A stretch of DNA of 64,000 nucleotides from Pseudomonas moraviensis (GCF_900105805.1 NZ_LT629788.1:3596001-3660000), one strand, 5' to 3'. Counted from the first letter of the stretch, positions 52,731 to 62,050 are shown. Notes: generated from the letters alone by a model not told the origin. Numbers and translations: made by a program.

Positions 52731-53135
52731 GCGGAGGCTTCCTGCGTCGCTCGAAACTTATTTATAACCCAGCACTTTGCTTTAGCAAATGTTTCAGTCT
52801 GAACATCCGACCAAGCGAATCCGTGGCACAGCGAGCGCAAAGCGACCAAAGCCGCACCGTTGCCGTCGCGGCACATTGCCAAGCGCGGCGGGGCCAGTGT
52901 ACAAAGAAGCTCGCTGTTGTACTGAACCCGGCTTCACCATGCGCGATCGAAACCCTCGCTCCGCGCTCCGCATCCCGTTGAAACCGTAGCCTATTGGCGT
53001 AACGCGACATTTAATGTCAATATCGCGCCTCCCCCTATTTCGTCGCCCCGTGCGGCTTACGCCGCAGGTCTCGCCCGTTGTTCCGTTAAACAAGGCTTTG
53101 AGCATCTGCGGTCTGTAGCAAAAAGGTAGTCAATG
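52731..53135. other. 405-base region between the small protein gene and argF
   Basis: It must contain the divergent promoters. Apart from the near-palindrome at 53004 I see no gene, RNA or strong repeat. A reading frame of about 100 codons exists on the minus strand but lacks family-like sequence. Confidence 0.5.
53004..53027 (+). promoter_or_regulatory. Possible operator upstream of argF (near-palindrome)
   Basis: 'gcgacatttaatgtcaatatcgcg' contains the near-palindrome GACAT-TTA-ATGTC and GCGACA, which resembles the TGTCGC core of Pseudomonas ArgR sites read in reverse. It lies about 110 bases before argF. The match is poor and no second full site is evident. Confidence 0.3.
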
Positions 53136-54056
53136 ATGAGCGCAAGGCACTTTCTCTCCCTGATGGATTGCACGCCCGAAGAGCTGGTCAGCGTGATCCG
53201 TCGAGGCGTTGAGCTCAAGGACCTGCGTAACCGCGGCGTACTGTTCGAGCCTCTGAAAAACCGCGTGCTGGGGATGATCTTCGAAAAATCCTCGACCCGC
53301 ACCCGGATCTCCTTCGAGGCCGGCATGATCCAGCTCGGCGGCCAGGCGATCTTCCTGTCCCCGCGCGACACCCAACTGGGCCGTGGCGAGCCGATCAGCG
53401 ACTGCGCCATCGTCATGTCGAGCATGCTCGATGCGGTGATGATCCGCACCTTCGCCCACAGCACCCTGACCGAATTCGCCGCCAACTCGCGCGTGCCGGT
53501 GATCAACGGCCTGTCCGATGATCTGCACCCGTGCCAGTTGCTGGCCGACATGCAGACCTTTCTTGAGCACCGTGGCTCGATCCAGGGCAAGACCGTGGCC
53601 TGGATCGGTGACGGCAACAACATGTGCAACAGCTATATAGAAGCGGCGATCCAGTTCGACTTCCAGCTGCGCGTCGCCTGTCCGGAAGGTTACGAGCCGA
53701 ACCCTGAGTTTGTCGCCAGGGCCGGTGATCGCGTGACCATCGTCCGCGACCCGCAGGATGCCGTACGCGGCGCGCATCTGGTCAGTACCGACGTCTGGAC
53801 TTCGATGGGTCAGGAAGAGGAAACTGCCAAGCGCCTCAAGCTGTTCGCGCCGTTCCAGGTCAACCGTGCCCTGCTCGACCTCGCTGCCGAGGACGTGCTG
53901 TTCATGCACTGCCTGCCGGCGCACCGTGGCGAAGAAATCAGTCTCGACCTGCTCGATGATCCGCGCTCAGTCGCCTGGGATCAGGCAGAAAACCGTCTCC
54001 ACGCACAGAAGGCCCTGCTCGAGTTCCTCGTTGAACCGGCATATCACCACGCATGA
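53136..54056 (+). CDS. argF: Ornithine carbamoyltransferase (anabolic)
   Basis: A 306-residue cytoplasmic enzyme that makes citrulline from ornithine and carbamoyl phosphate. The carbamoyl-phosphate loop is 'SSTRTR', with 'HPCQ' near 134 and the ornithine/catalytic 'HCLPAHRG' near 270. Length and sequence fit ArgF rather than catabolic ArcB. I take the ATG at 53136; an ATG 3 bases earlier is equally possible. Its stop overlaps the next gene (ATGA). Confidence 0.97.
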   Translation: MSARHFLSLMDCTPEELVSVIRRGVELKDLRNRGVLFEPLKNRVLGMIFEKSSTRTRISFEAGMIQLGGQAIFLSPRDTQLGRGEPISDCAIVMSSMLDAVMIRTFAHSTLTEFAANSRVPVINGLSDDLHPCQLLADMQTFLEHRGSIQGKTVAWIGDGNNMCNSYIEAAIQFDFQLRVACPEGYEPNPEFVARAGDRVTIVRDPQDAVRGAHLVSTDVWTSMGQEEETAKRLKLFAPFQVNRALLDLAAEDVLFMHCLPAHRGEEISLDLLDDPRSVAWDQAENRLHAQKALLEFLVEPAYHHA

Positions 54057-55162
54057 GCCATGAATTACTGCTGAACCTGCGCAACCTCGCTTGCGGCTAT
54101 CAAGATCAACGCGTGGTGCAGAACCTCAATCTGCACCTCAACGCCGGCGACATCGGCTGCCTGCTCGGCTCGTCCGGCTGCGGCAAGACCACCACCCTGC
54201 GCGCCATCGCCGGTTTCGAACCGGTGCATGAAGGCGAGATCACCCTGGGTGGCGAAACCCTCTCCAGTGCCGGTTTCACCCTGGCGCCGGAGAAACGCCG
54301 GATCGGCATGGTGTTTCAGGACTACGCGCTGTTTCCGCACCTGAGCGTGGCCGACAACATCGCCTTCGGCATTCGCAAGCACCCGCACAAGACGCGCGTG
54401 GTCGAAGAGCTGCTGGAACTGGTCAACCTGAAAAACCTCGGCAAGCGTTTTCCTCACGAATTGTCCGGTGGCCAGCAACAGCGCGTCGCCCTCGCCCGTG
54501 CGTTGGCGCCGGAGCCGCAACTGCTGCTGCTCGACGAGCCCTTCTCCAACCTCGATGGCGAACTGCGCCGCAAGCTCAGCCATGAGGTCCGCGACATTCT
54601 CAAGGCCCGGGGCACCAGTGCGATTCTGGTCACCCACGACCAGGAAGAAGCCTTTGCCGTCAGCGACCACGTTGGCGTGTTCAAGGAAGGTCGGCTGGAA
54701 CAATGGGACACGCCCTACAACCTTTATCACGAACCGGCGACGCCGTATGTCGCCAGCTTCATCGGTCAGGGTTACTTCATTCGCGGCCAGCTGGTCAGCC
54801 CGGAGTCGGTGCAGACCGAGCTGGGTGAACTGCGCGGTAATCGTGCTTACACCTGGCCGATAGGCGGCGCGGTGGATGTGTTGCTGCGCCCGGATGACAT
54901 TGTCTATGCGCCGGACAGCGCATTGCAGGCGCAGATTGTCGGCAAGACGTTCCTCGGTGCGGCGACTTTGTACCGCCTGCAACTGCCGACCGGCGCGCAG
55001 CTGGAATCGATCTTCCCAAGCCATGCCGATCATCTGGTCGGGGAGCAGGTCGGGATTCGCGTAGCGGCGGATCACCTGGTGCTGTTCCAGGCTTCGGGCA
55101 GCACGGCGGCGCAGATCCCAGCGGTGGAAAACGGCGTACGGCGATTCAGCACGAGCCTCTGA
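54053..55162 (+). CDS. ABC transporter ATP-binding protein (Fe3+/FbpC-like)
   Basis: A 369-residue ATPase: Walker A 'GSSGCGKTTT', Q-loop 'VFQDYALFPHLS', signature 'LSGGQQQRV', Walker B 'LLLLDEPFSNLD' and H-loop 'LVTHDQEEA', then a C-terminal TOBE-type regulatory domain (about 250-350). This is the FbpC/PotA type that powers ferric iron, polyamine or sulfate importers. No permease or binding-protein gene is nearby, so it is an orphan ATPase co-translated with argF. Substrate not assignable. Confidence 0.9.
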   Translation: MSHELLLNLRNLACGYQDQRVVQNLNLHLNAGDIGCLLGSSGCGKTTTLRAIAGFEPVHEGEITLGGETLSSAGFTLAPEKRRIGMVFQDYALFPHLSVADNIAFGIRKHPHKTRVVEELLELVNLKNLGKRFPHELSGGQQQRVALARALAPEPQLLLLDEPFSNLDGELRRKLSHEVRDILKARGTSAILVTHDQEEAFAVSDHVGVFKEGRLEQWDTPYNLYHEPATPYVASFIGQGYFIRGQLVSPESVQTELGELRGNRAYTWPIGGAVDVLLRPDDIVYAPDSALQAQIVGKTFLGAATLYRLQLPTGAQLESIFPSHADHLVGEQVGIRVAADHLVLFQASGSTAAQIPAVENGVRRFSTSL

Positions 55163-55177
55163 TCGAACATATATTCC

Positions 55178-55267
55178 TGTAGGAGTGAGCCTGCTCGCGA
55201 TAGCGGTTAATCAGTCGCCGAAGATGTTGACTGATAGACCGCTATCGCGAGCAGGCTCACTCCTACA
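55178..55267. repeat. REPIN between convergent genes
   Basis: Arms tgtaggagtgagcctgctcg and exact reverse at 55248-55267, inner word 'cgatagcgg...ccgctatcg' also paired. Confidence 0.93.
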
Positions 55268-55278
55268 AGGGATTGCGG

Positions 55279-56061
55279 TCAGCTCAGATGAAGGGTGCCG
55301 CTGGCCACCAACGTCGCATTGCCACCAATTTTCACCCGCTCCCCTTCCAGCCGACAGAACAATTCACCGCCCCGCGCCGAGCGCTGGCACGCGGTCAGGT
55401 TCGATTTGCCCAGGCGCTTGGCCCAGTACGGAATCAGACTGCAATGCGTCGAACCGGTCACTGGGTCCTCGTTGATGCCGATCGCCGGGGCGAAATAGCG
55501 CGAGACGAAGTCGTGCTGATTGCCGCGCGCAGTGACAATCGCACCCAGCCACGGCAGTTTCGCCAGCGCAGCCATATCGGGTTTGCAGTCGAGCACGGCC
55601 TGTTCCGACTCCAGCACCACGAACAGTTCGTTCGAGCCCAACACGTCGACAGCCTCAACACCGAGCGCCCGCTCGACATCCAGCGTCACGCCGATTTCCG
55701 AAGGTACGATGGTCGGGAAATCCAGCCATAACCGGTCGCCCTCACGGCTGACACTCAGCGCACCAGACTTGCAGGTGAAGTCGATGCGCGCTGCACTTTC
55801 CTTATGGATTTCATACAGCACAAACGCGCTGGCCAACGTCGCATGCCCACAGAGGGGTACTTCAGTAGTCGGCGTGAACCAGCGGATATGCCAGGCCTGC
55901 CCTTCGCGCACCAGAAATGCGGTTTCCGCCAGATTGTGTTCGGCGGCGATCTTCTGCATCAAGTCATCGGCCAGCCAGCTGTCGAGCCGGTAGACCATCG
56001 CCGGGTTGCCACTGAACGGCCGATCACTGAACGCGTCGACCTGATGAAACGCAAGCTGCAT
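55279..56061 (-). CDS. PhzF-family isomerase-like protein
   Basis: A 260-residue protein with the two-fold diaminopimelate-epimerase-like fold. The catalytic glutamate equivalent to PhzF Glu45 is Glu46 in 'EHNLAETAFL', and the second half has 'GINEDPVTGSTHCSLIPYW'. In phenazine producers PhzF isomerises DHHA, but no other phz gene is here and most family members have unknown substrates. It stands alone after the ABC ATPase in the opposite direction. Confidence 0.9.
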   Translation of the reverse strand: MQLAFHQVDAFSDRPFSGNPAMVYRLDSWLADDLMQKIAAEHNLAETAFLVREGQAWHIRWFTPTTEVPLCGHATLASAFVLYEIHKESAARIDFTCKSGALSVSREGDRLWLDFPTIVPSEIGVTLDVERALGVEAVDVLGSNELFVVLESEQAVLDCKPDMAALAKLPWLGAIVTARGNQHDFVSRYFAPAIGINEDPVTGSTHCSLIPYWAKRLGKSNLTACQRSARGGELFCRLEGERVKIGGNATLVASGTLHLS

Positions 56062-56160
56062 GGTTTTCCCCCTGAATTGGTCGACCGAGCATGCAACGGC
56101 GGCCCGGATCAGTGCCAGTGACAGAAACGCAATTTTTTCTTCATACAGCGAGCGCTCTTG

Positions 56161-56631
56161 TTACGCCCGGCCGATATCGGCGAACGTCGCCTGGGTGTGC
56201 TCGGCCAGTACTGCTGGCGCCAGTTCCACCTCCAGCCCTCGCCGCCCGGCACTCACATAGATAGTCGCAAAACCCTGAGCGGAATTATCGATGAAGGTAC
56301 GCAGGCGTTTCTTCTGCCCGAGCGGGCTGATACCGCCCAACAGGTAGCCGGTCGAACGTTGCGCGGCAGCCGGGTCGGCCATTTCGGCTTTCTTCACCCC
56401 GGCGACATGCGCGAGCCCCTTGAGGTCGAGCGTTCCGACGACCGGCACTACGGCGACCAGCAATTCGCCTTTCTCACTGGCGGCCAGCAGGGTCTTGAAC
56501 ACCTGCGCCGGTTCGAGCCCGAGCTTCTCCGCTGCCTCCAGCCCATAAGACGCGGCCTTCGGATCATGTTCGTAACTGTGCACGCGATGTTCGGCACGAA
56601 CTTTTTTCAACAAGTCCAACGCAGGGGTCAT
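56161..56631 (-). CDS. ybaK: Cys-tRNA(Pro)/Cys-tRNA(Cys) deacylase YbaK
   Basis: A 156-residue editing protein that removes cysteine wrongly attached to tRNA-Pro. The invariant lysine is Lys46 in 'AQVFKTLLA', and 'GYLLGGISPLGQKKRLRTFI' is the family signature near 94-113. Length is typical. Confidence 0.95.
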   Translation of the reverse strand: MTPALDLLKKVRAEHRVHSYEHDPKAASYGLEAAEKLGLEPAQVFKTLLAASEKGELLVAVVPVVGTLDLKGLAHVAGVKKAEMADPAAAQRSTGYLLGGISPLGQKKRLRTFIDNSAQGFATIYVSAGRRGLEVELAPAVLAEHTQATFADIGRA

Positions 56632-56982
56632 GGCAGCTCCGGGTTCGGCAATCTCAGAAAAAACCTGCGGCCGATTCTAGGTCATCGTGGGTTAAAAGGC
56701 TCTATTCCAAGCCGCGATTCCCGTGGTCTGCAGGTCCATGCACCCGGGGAGCCGCGCTGATCATTCATGCGGCGAATAGTTATATTGTGACTGACAGTTC
56801 ACTTTCGACCTTTGACAGGTTTGTTTCTTGTCTATATTTTTTCGAATCTGAATAATGTAAGAATCATGCTCCGCGCAGTACCCAGCAGTAACCCGGGAAG
56901 CGAATGGGGATTCCGACCCGGTGAAGATCGCGCCTTGCTCCGTTGGCAAGGCGCCACACAAGAAAAAGAACCGAGGTTTTCA
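56632..56982. promoter_or_regulatory. Leader and promoter region of glpF
   Basis: A 351-base region. It has a possible sigma-70 promoter, TTGACA (56812-56817) and TATTTT (56835-56840) with 17 bases between. 'ttcgaatct' follows, which only partly resembles a GlpR half-site. The segment 56760-56870 is AT-rich. No gene is seen. Confidence 0.45.
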
Positions 56983-57834
56983 ATGACAGCTGCTTTACCG
57001 CAACCTTCGCTTTCCGGCCAATGCATGGCCGAGTTTCTCGGCACCGCCCTACTGATCTTCTTCGGCACCGGTTGTGTCGCCGCGCTCAAAGTCGCGGGCG
57101 CCAGCTTCGGCCTGTGGGAAATCAGCATCATCTGGGGTGTCGGCGTGAGCATGGCGATCTACCTCACCGCCGGGGTATCCGGCGCGCACCTCAATCCGGC
57201 CGTGAGCATCGCTCTGGCAATCTTCGCCGACTTCGAAAAGCGCAAGCTGCCGTTCTACATCCTCGCGCAAATTGCCGGCGCCTTCTGCGGCGCGCTGCTG
57301 GTCTACACGCTGTACAGCAACCTGTTCTTCGATTACGAACAAACCCACCAGATGGTTCGTGGTTCGGCCGCCAGCCTTGAACTGGCATCGGTATTCTCCA
57401 CTTACCCAAACCCGATGCTGTCGACGGCTCAGGCCTTTCTGGTCGAGATGATCATCACCGCAATCCTGATGGGCGTGATCATGGCCCTGACCGATGACAA
57501 CAACGGTCTGCCAAGAGGCCCGATGGCACCGCTGCTGATCGGCTTGCTGATTGCCGTGATCGGCAGTGCGATGGGCCCGCTGACCGGTTTTGCGATGAAC
57601 CCGGCGCGTGACTTTGGTCCGAAACTGATGACTTTCTTTACCGGTTGGGGTGAAATTTCCTTCACTGGCGGTCGAGATATTCCGTATTTCCTGATTCCGA
57701 TTTTTGCACCGATTGTCGGTGCCTGCCTCGGCGCTGCCGGGTATCGCGGGCTCATCGCCCGTCACCTGACCGGCGCCACACCTGCTACAAAGGATGCAGA
57801 ACCGGCCATTGACGGCAAACCAAGAACTTCTTGA
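56983..57834 (+). CDS. glpF: Glycerol uptake facilitator (aquaglyceroporin)
   Basis: A 283-residue six-TM channel of the MIP family for passive glycerol entry. The two pore loops have 'SGAHLNPAVS' near 66 and 'GFAMNPARDFG' near 205, the second with the Asp typical of glycerol facilitators. GAGG sits 6 bases before the ATG at 56983; an in-frame ORF extends 171 bases upstream but would add an unlikely leader. It heads glpF-glpK. Confidence 0.96.
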   Translation: MTAALPQPSLSGQCMAEFLGTALLIFFGTGCVAALKVAGASFGLWEISIIWGVGVSMAIYLTAGVSGAHLNPAVSIALAIFADFEKRKLPFYILAQIAGAFCGALLVYTLYSNLFFDYEQTHQMVRGSAASLELASVFSTYPNPMLSTAQAFLVEMIITAILMGVIMALTDDNNGLPRGPMAPLLIGLLIAVIGSAMGPLTGFAMNPARDFGPKLMTFFTGWGEISFTGGRDIPYFLIPIFAPIVGACLGAAGYRGLIARHLTGATPATKDAEPAIDGKPRTS

Positions 57835-57911
57835 AACAGTCGGCGCCGGCTCCTGCCCATCCGAGCCTGCGCCATGGCCCACTCTCGTTTTATTCGTCCA
57901 AGGCAATCGAC

Positions 57912-59414
57912 ATGACCGACATTCAGAACAAGAACTACATCATTGCCCTTGATCAGGGTACGACCAGCTCCCGCGCAATCATTTTCGACCGCGATGCGAA
58001 CGTGGTCTGCACCGCCCAGCGCGAATTCGTTCAGCACTACCCGCAGGCCGGTTGGGTCGAGCACGACCCGATGGAAATCTTCGCCACTCAGAGCGCAGTG
58101 ATGGTTGAGGCACTGGCCCAGGCCGGCCTGCATCACGACCAGGTGGCCGCGATCGGTATCACCAACCAGCGTGAAACCACCGTGGTCTGGGACAAGACCA
58201 CCGGCCGTCCGGTGTACAACGCGATCGTCTGGCAGTGCCGCCGCAGCACCGAGATCTGCCAGCAGCTCAAGCGCGACGGCCACGAAGACTACATTCGTGA
58301 CACCACCGGTCTGGTCACCGACCCGTACTTCTCCGGCACCAAACTGAAGTGGATCCTCGACAACGTCGAAGGCAGCCGCGAGCGTGCACGCAATGGCGAG
58401 CTGCTGTTCGGCACCGTCGATAGCTGGCTGATCTGGAAATTCACCGGCGGCAAGGTACACATCACCGACTACACCAACGCCTCGCGCACCATGCTCTTCA
58501 ACATTCACTCGCTGGAGTGGGATTCGAAGATGCTGGAGATTCTCGACATCCCGCGCGAGATGCTCCCGGAAGTCAAAGCCTCTTCGGAAATCTACGGTCG
58601 CACCAAGAGCGGCATCGCCATCGGCGGTATTGCCGGCGACCAGCAGGCGGCACTGTTCGGGCAGATGTGCGTCGAGCCGGGCCAGGCGAAAAACACTTAC
58701 GGCACCGGTTGCTTCCTGCTGATGAACACTGGCGACAAAGCGGTGAAATCCCAGCACGGCATGCTCACCACCATCGCTTGCGGCCCGCGCGGCGAAGTTG
58801 CCTATGCTCTGGAAGGTGCAGTGTTCAACGGCGGTTCGACCGTGCAATGGCTGCGCGATGAACTGAAAATCGTCAACGACGCCCACGACACTGAATACTT
58901 CGCCAACAAGGTCAAGGACAGCAACGGCGTCTATCTGGTGCCGGCCTTCACCGGCCTCGGCGCCCCGTACTGGGACCCGTATGCCCGGGGTGCGCTGTTC
59001 GGTCTGACTCGCGGCGTGCGCGTGGATCACATCATCCGCGCCGCGCTGGAATCGATTGCCTACCAGACCCGCGACGTACTCGACGCCATGCAACAGGACT
59101 CCGGCGAACGCCTCAAGGCCCTGCGTGTAGACGGCGGCGCGGTGGCGAACAACTTCCTCATGCAGTTCCAGGCCGACATCCTCGGCACCCAGGTCGAACG
59201 CCCGCAAATGCGCGAGACCACTGCACTGGGCGCCGCTTATCTGGCCGGTCTGGCCTGCGGTTTCTGGGGCAGCCTGGAAGAACTGCGCGGCAAAGCGGTG
59301 ATCGAGCGCGAGTTCGAACCGAGCCTTGATGAAGTCGAGAAAGAGAAACTCTACAAAGGCTGGAAAAAAGCCGTCAGCCGTACCCGTGACTGGGCGCGTG
59401 AGGACGCTGAATAA
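57912..59414 (+). CDS. glpK: Glycerol kinase
   Basis: A 500-residue FGGY kinase that phosphorylates glycerol to sn-glycerol 3-phosphate, trapping it in the cytoplasm. It starts 'IIALDQGTTSSRAIIFD', keeps the substrate loop 'NQRETTVVWDK' and 'GIAGDQQAALFGQ' near 235. The FGGY signatures are 'TYGTGCFLLMNTG' and 'VDGGAVANNFLMQFQADIL'. It lies 77 bases after glpF and is followed by glpR. Confidence 0.98.
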   Translation: MTDIQNKNYIIALDQGTTSSRAIIFDRDANVVCTAQREFVQHYPQAGWVEHDPMEIFATQSAVMVEALAQAGLHHDQVAAIGITNQRETTVVWDKTTGRPVYNAIVWQCRRSTEICQQLKRDGHEDYIRDTTGLVTDPYFSGTKLKWILDNVEGSRERARNGELLFGTVDSWLIWKFTGGKVHITDYTNASRTMLFNIHSLEWDSKMLEILDIPREMLPEVKASSEIYGRTKSGIAIGGIAGDQQAALFGQMCVEPGQAKNTYGTGCFLLMNTGDKAVKSQHGMLTTIACGPRGEVAYALEGAVFNGGSTVQWLRDELKIVNDAHDTEYFANKVKDSNGVYLVPAFTGLGAPYWDPYARGALFGLTRGVRVDHIIRAALESIAYQTRDVLDAMQQDSGERLKALRVDGGAVANNFLMQFQADILGTQVERPQMRETTALGAAYLAGLACGFWGSLEELRGKAVIEREFEPSLDEVEKEKLYKGWKKAVSRTRDWAREDAE

Positions 59415-59509
59415 GCCAACGTACAGTTCCGGAAGGGTATCTAACTGGTAGGGAGCAGATTCCTGCGGCATCATGGGCAAATTTTGCTTGGCAGCCCAAA
59501 GGAAGCCCC

Positions 59510-60265
59510 ATGAATCTGCCTCCCCGTCAGCAGCAAATCCTCGAGCTGGTCCGCGAACGCGGCTATGTGAGCATCGAGGAGATGGCCACGCTGTTCGTTG
59601 TCACCCCGCAAACCATCCGCCGCGATATCAATCAGCTCGCGGAAGCCAATCTGCTGCGTCGCTACCACGGTGGCGCCGCTTACGATTCCAGCGTTGAAAA
59701 CACCGCTTACGCGATGCGCGCCGATCAGATGCGCGACGAAAAGCAACGCATCGGCGAAGCCATCGCCGCGCAGATCCCCGATCACGCCTCGCTGTTCATC
59801 AACATCGGCACCACCACCGAATCGATCGCCCGCGCCCTGCTCAATCACAGTCACTTGAAAATCATCACCAACAACCTGCACGTCGCCTCGATGCTCAGCG
59901 CCAAGGATGATTTCGATGTGCTGTTGACCGGCGGTAACGTGCGGCGGGACGGCGGTGTGGTCGGTCAGGCGAGCGTGGACTTCATCAACCAGTTCAAGGT
60001 CGATTTCGCCCTGGTCGGCATCAGCGGGATCGATGAGGACGGTAGCCTGCTCGACTTCGATTATCAGGAAGTGCGGGTGAGCCAGGCGATCATTGCCAAC
60101 GCGCGGCAGGTGATTCTCGCGGCGGACTCGAGCAAGTTCGGGCGCAACGCCATGATCCGACTGGGGCCGATCAGCCTGATCGATTGCCTGGTCACCGATC
60201 AGCAGCCGGTACCGGCGCTGGCGCAGTTGCTGAGCCAGCACAAGATTCGTCTGGAAGTCGTTTAA
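59510..60265 (+). CDS. glpR: DeoR-family repressor of glycerol metabolism, GlpR
   Basis: A 251-residue repressor: N-terminal helix-turn-helix 'QQQILELVRERGYVSIEEMA' with 'VTPQTIRRDINQLAE', then a sugar-phosphate-binding domain ('DEDGSLLDFDYQEV'). In Pseudomonas GlpR represses the glp genes and is released by glycerol or glycerol 3-phosphate. It lies between glpK and glpD, the usual place. GlpR-like half-sites are upstream of glpD. Confidence 0.96.
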   Translation: MNLPPRQQQILELVRERGYVSIEEMATLFVVTPQTIRRDINQLAEANLLRRYHGGAAYDSSVENTAYAMRADQMRDEKQRIGEAIAAQIPDHASLFINIGTTTESIARALLNHSHLKIITNNLHVASMLSAKDDFDVLLTGGNVRRDGGVVGQASVDFINQFKVDFALVGISGIDEDGSLLDFDYQEVRVSQAIIANARQVILAADSSKFGRNAMIRLGPISLIDCLVTDQQPVPALAQLLSQHKIRLEVV

Positions 60266-60278
60266 CGCTTCCAGGCAT

Positions 60279-60358
60279 CAAAAGATCGCAGCCTTCGGCA
60301 GCTCCTACATCTGGAATGCATTCCTTCTGTAGGAGCTGCCGAAGGCTGCGATCTTTTG
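60279..60358. repeat. Inverted REP pair, caaaagatcgcagccttcggcagctcctac family
   Basis: Long, almost perfect arms ('caaaagatcgcagccttcgg' and its reverse ending at 60358) enclose a short loop. It follows glpR by about 13 bases and may end its transcript; glpD then starts from its own promoter. Confidence 0.9.
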
Positions 60359-60363
60359 CTTTT

Positions 60364-60374
60364 AATGTTCGGAT
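60364..60374 (+). promoter_or_regulatory. GlpR-like half-site 1 upstream of glpD
   Basis: AATGTTCGGAT resembles the E. coli GlpR half-site WATGTTCGWT. A related reverse half-site, 'aatcgaacgt', lies at about 60408-60417. Confidence 0.4.
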
Positions 60375-60458
60375 ATTTTCCTTTCTCGGCCCTTCGATGA
60401 GTTTTTTCAATCGAACGTGACTGGCTGTGCGCGTCTTTATGGGCTACCATTTTCGCAA

Positions 60459-60477
60459 ATGAACATTAATGTTCGAT
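60459..60477 (+). promoter_or_regulatory. GlpR-like operator directly upstream of glpD
   Basis: 'atgaacattaatgttcgat' is an inverted repeat of the half-site AATGTTC, and the right half (AATGTTCGAT) matches the E. coli GlpR consensus. It ends 38 bases before the glpD start, where a repressor would block transcription. Confidence 0.55.
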
Positions 60478-60514
60478 TTCCAAGACATAAAACCAAAAGA
60501 ACCGAGGCCAGCCG

Positions 60515-62050
60515 ATGTCCACCTCTACCTTGCGTACGCCCCCTCTCTCCGAGATCTATGACGTTGCCGTGATTGGCGGTGGGATCAATGGCGTGGGGAT
60601 CGCAGCAGATGCCGCCGGTCGCGGTCTTTCGGTGTTCCTTTGCGAAAAAGATGACCTGGCCAGCCACACCTCGTCGGCCAGCAGCAAGCTGATCCACGGT
60701 GGCTTGCGCTATCTCGAACATTACGAATTCCGTCTGGTGCGCGAAGCGCTGGCCGAGCGCGAAGTGCTGCTGGCCAAGGCGCCGCACATCGTCAAACCCA
60801 TGCGTTTCGTCCTGCCGCACCGCCCGCACCTGCGTCCGGCGTGGATGATTCGTGCCGGCCTGTTCCTGTATGACAACCTCGGCAAGCGCGAAAAACTGCC
60901 GGGTTCGAAAAGCTTGAAGTTCGGCGCCGACAGCGCACTGAAAAGCGAAATCAGGAAAGGCTTCGAATACTCCGACTGCTGGGTCGACGATGCCCGCCTC
61001 GTGGTCCTGAACGCCATGGCTGCGCGCGAGAAAGGCGCCCATGTGCACACCCAGACCCGCTGCGTCAGCGCCCGCCGCACCAAGGGCCTGTGGCATCTGC
61101 ATTTGGAGCGCGCCGACGGCAGTCTGTTTTCGATTACCGCCAAAGCGCTGGTCAATGCTGCCGGCCCATGGGTCGCCAAGTTCATTCGTGACGACCTGAA
61201 AATGGAATCGCCGTACGGCATCCGTTTGATTCAGGGCAGCCACGTCATCGTGCCGAAACTGTACGAAGGCGAGCACGCGCACATCCTGCAAAACGAAGAT
61301 CAGCGCATCGTCTTCACCATTCCGTACCTGAACCACTTCACCCTGATCGGTACCACCGACCGTGAGTACACCGGCGACCCGGCGAAAGTGGCGATTACCG
61401 AAGGCGAAACCGATTACCTGCTGAAAGTCGTCAACGCCCACTTCAAGAAGCAAGTCAGCCGCGAAGACATCCTGCACAGCTACTCGGGTGTTAGGCCGCT
61501 GTGCAACGACGAATCCGACAACCCGTCCGCCGTCACCCGCGATTACACCCTGGCGCTTTCAGGCAACGCTGAAGAAGCGCCGCTGCTGTCGGTGTTCGGC
61601 GGCAAGCTGACTACCTATCGCAAACTCGCGGAGTCGGCGATGGCACAGTTGATGCCGTTCTTCACCCAGATGCGCCCGAGCTGGACGGCCACTGCCACCC
61701 TGCCCGGCGGCGAAGACATGACCACGCCCGAAGCCCTGAGCGCGCGGATCCGCGACAAGTTCGATTTCGTCCCGACGGAAATCGCCCGGCGCTGGGCGGT
61801 CACCTACGGCAGCCGCACCTGGCGCATGCTCGAAGGTGTGGAAAGCCTGGCTGACATGGGCGAGCACATCGGCGGCGGGCTCTACACCCGCGAAGTCGAT
61901 TACCTGTGCAGCGAAGAGTGGGCGACGACGGCGCATGACATTCTGTGGCGCCGTACCAAGCTTGGATTGTTCACCACACCGGACGAGCAGCAGAAGCTGG
62001 CGACGTATCTGGGCAAGGTTGAGCAGAACCGCAAGATCGAGGCGGCTTGA
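60515..62050 (+). CDS. glpD: Aerobic glycerol-3-phosphate dehydrogenase
   Basis: A 511-residue FAD enzyme on the inner face of the cytoplasmic membrane. It oxidises sn-glycerol 3-phosphate to dihydroxyacetone phosphate and passes electrons to quinone. FAD binding is 'VIGGGINGVGIAADAAGRG' near 21-39, followed by 'SSASSKLIHGGLRYL' and 'GTTDREYTGDP' near 286. It has its own promoter region with GlpR-like sites. Length is standard. Confidence 0.98.
   Translation: MSTSTLRTPPLSEIYDVAVIGGGINGVGIAADAAGRGLSVFLCEKDDLASHTSSASSKLIHGGLRYLEHYEFRLVREALAEREVLLAKAPHIVKPMRFVLPHRPHLRPAWMIRAGLFLYDNLGKREKLPGSKSLKFGADSALKSEIRKGFEYSDCWVDDARLVVLNAMAAREKGAHVHTQTRCVSARRTKGLWHLHLERADGSLFSITAKALVNAAGPWVAKFIRDDLKMESPYGIRLIQGSHVIVPKLYEGEHAHILQNEDQRIVFTIPYLNHFTLIGTTDREYTGDPAKVAITEGETDYLLKVVNAHFKKQVSREDILHSYSGVRPLCNDESDNPSAVTRDYTLALSGNAEEAPLLSVFGGKLTTYRKLAESAMAQLMPFFTQMRPSWTATATLPGGEDMTTPEALSARIRDKFDFVPTEIARRWAVTYGSRTWRMLEGVESLADMGEHIGGGLYTREVDYLCSEEWATTAHDILWRRTKLGLFTTPDEQQKLATYLGKVEQNRKIEAA

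Noticed and set aside
52794..53105. 103-codon frame on the minus strand in the argF upstream region
   Set aside because: Cys/Arg-rich, no start signal and no family resemblance; it overlaps the expected argF promoter.
55279..56061. Part of a phenazine biosynthesis cluster
   Set aside because: Only a PhzF-like protein is present; no other phz gene is in the window, and PhzF-family proteins occur widely without phenazines.
57762..59480. 572-codon open frame antisense to glpK
   Set aside because: A shadow of the GC-rich glpK frame; no motifs and no plausible start signal.
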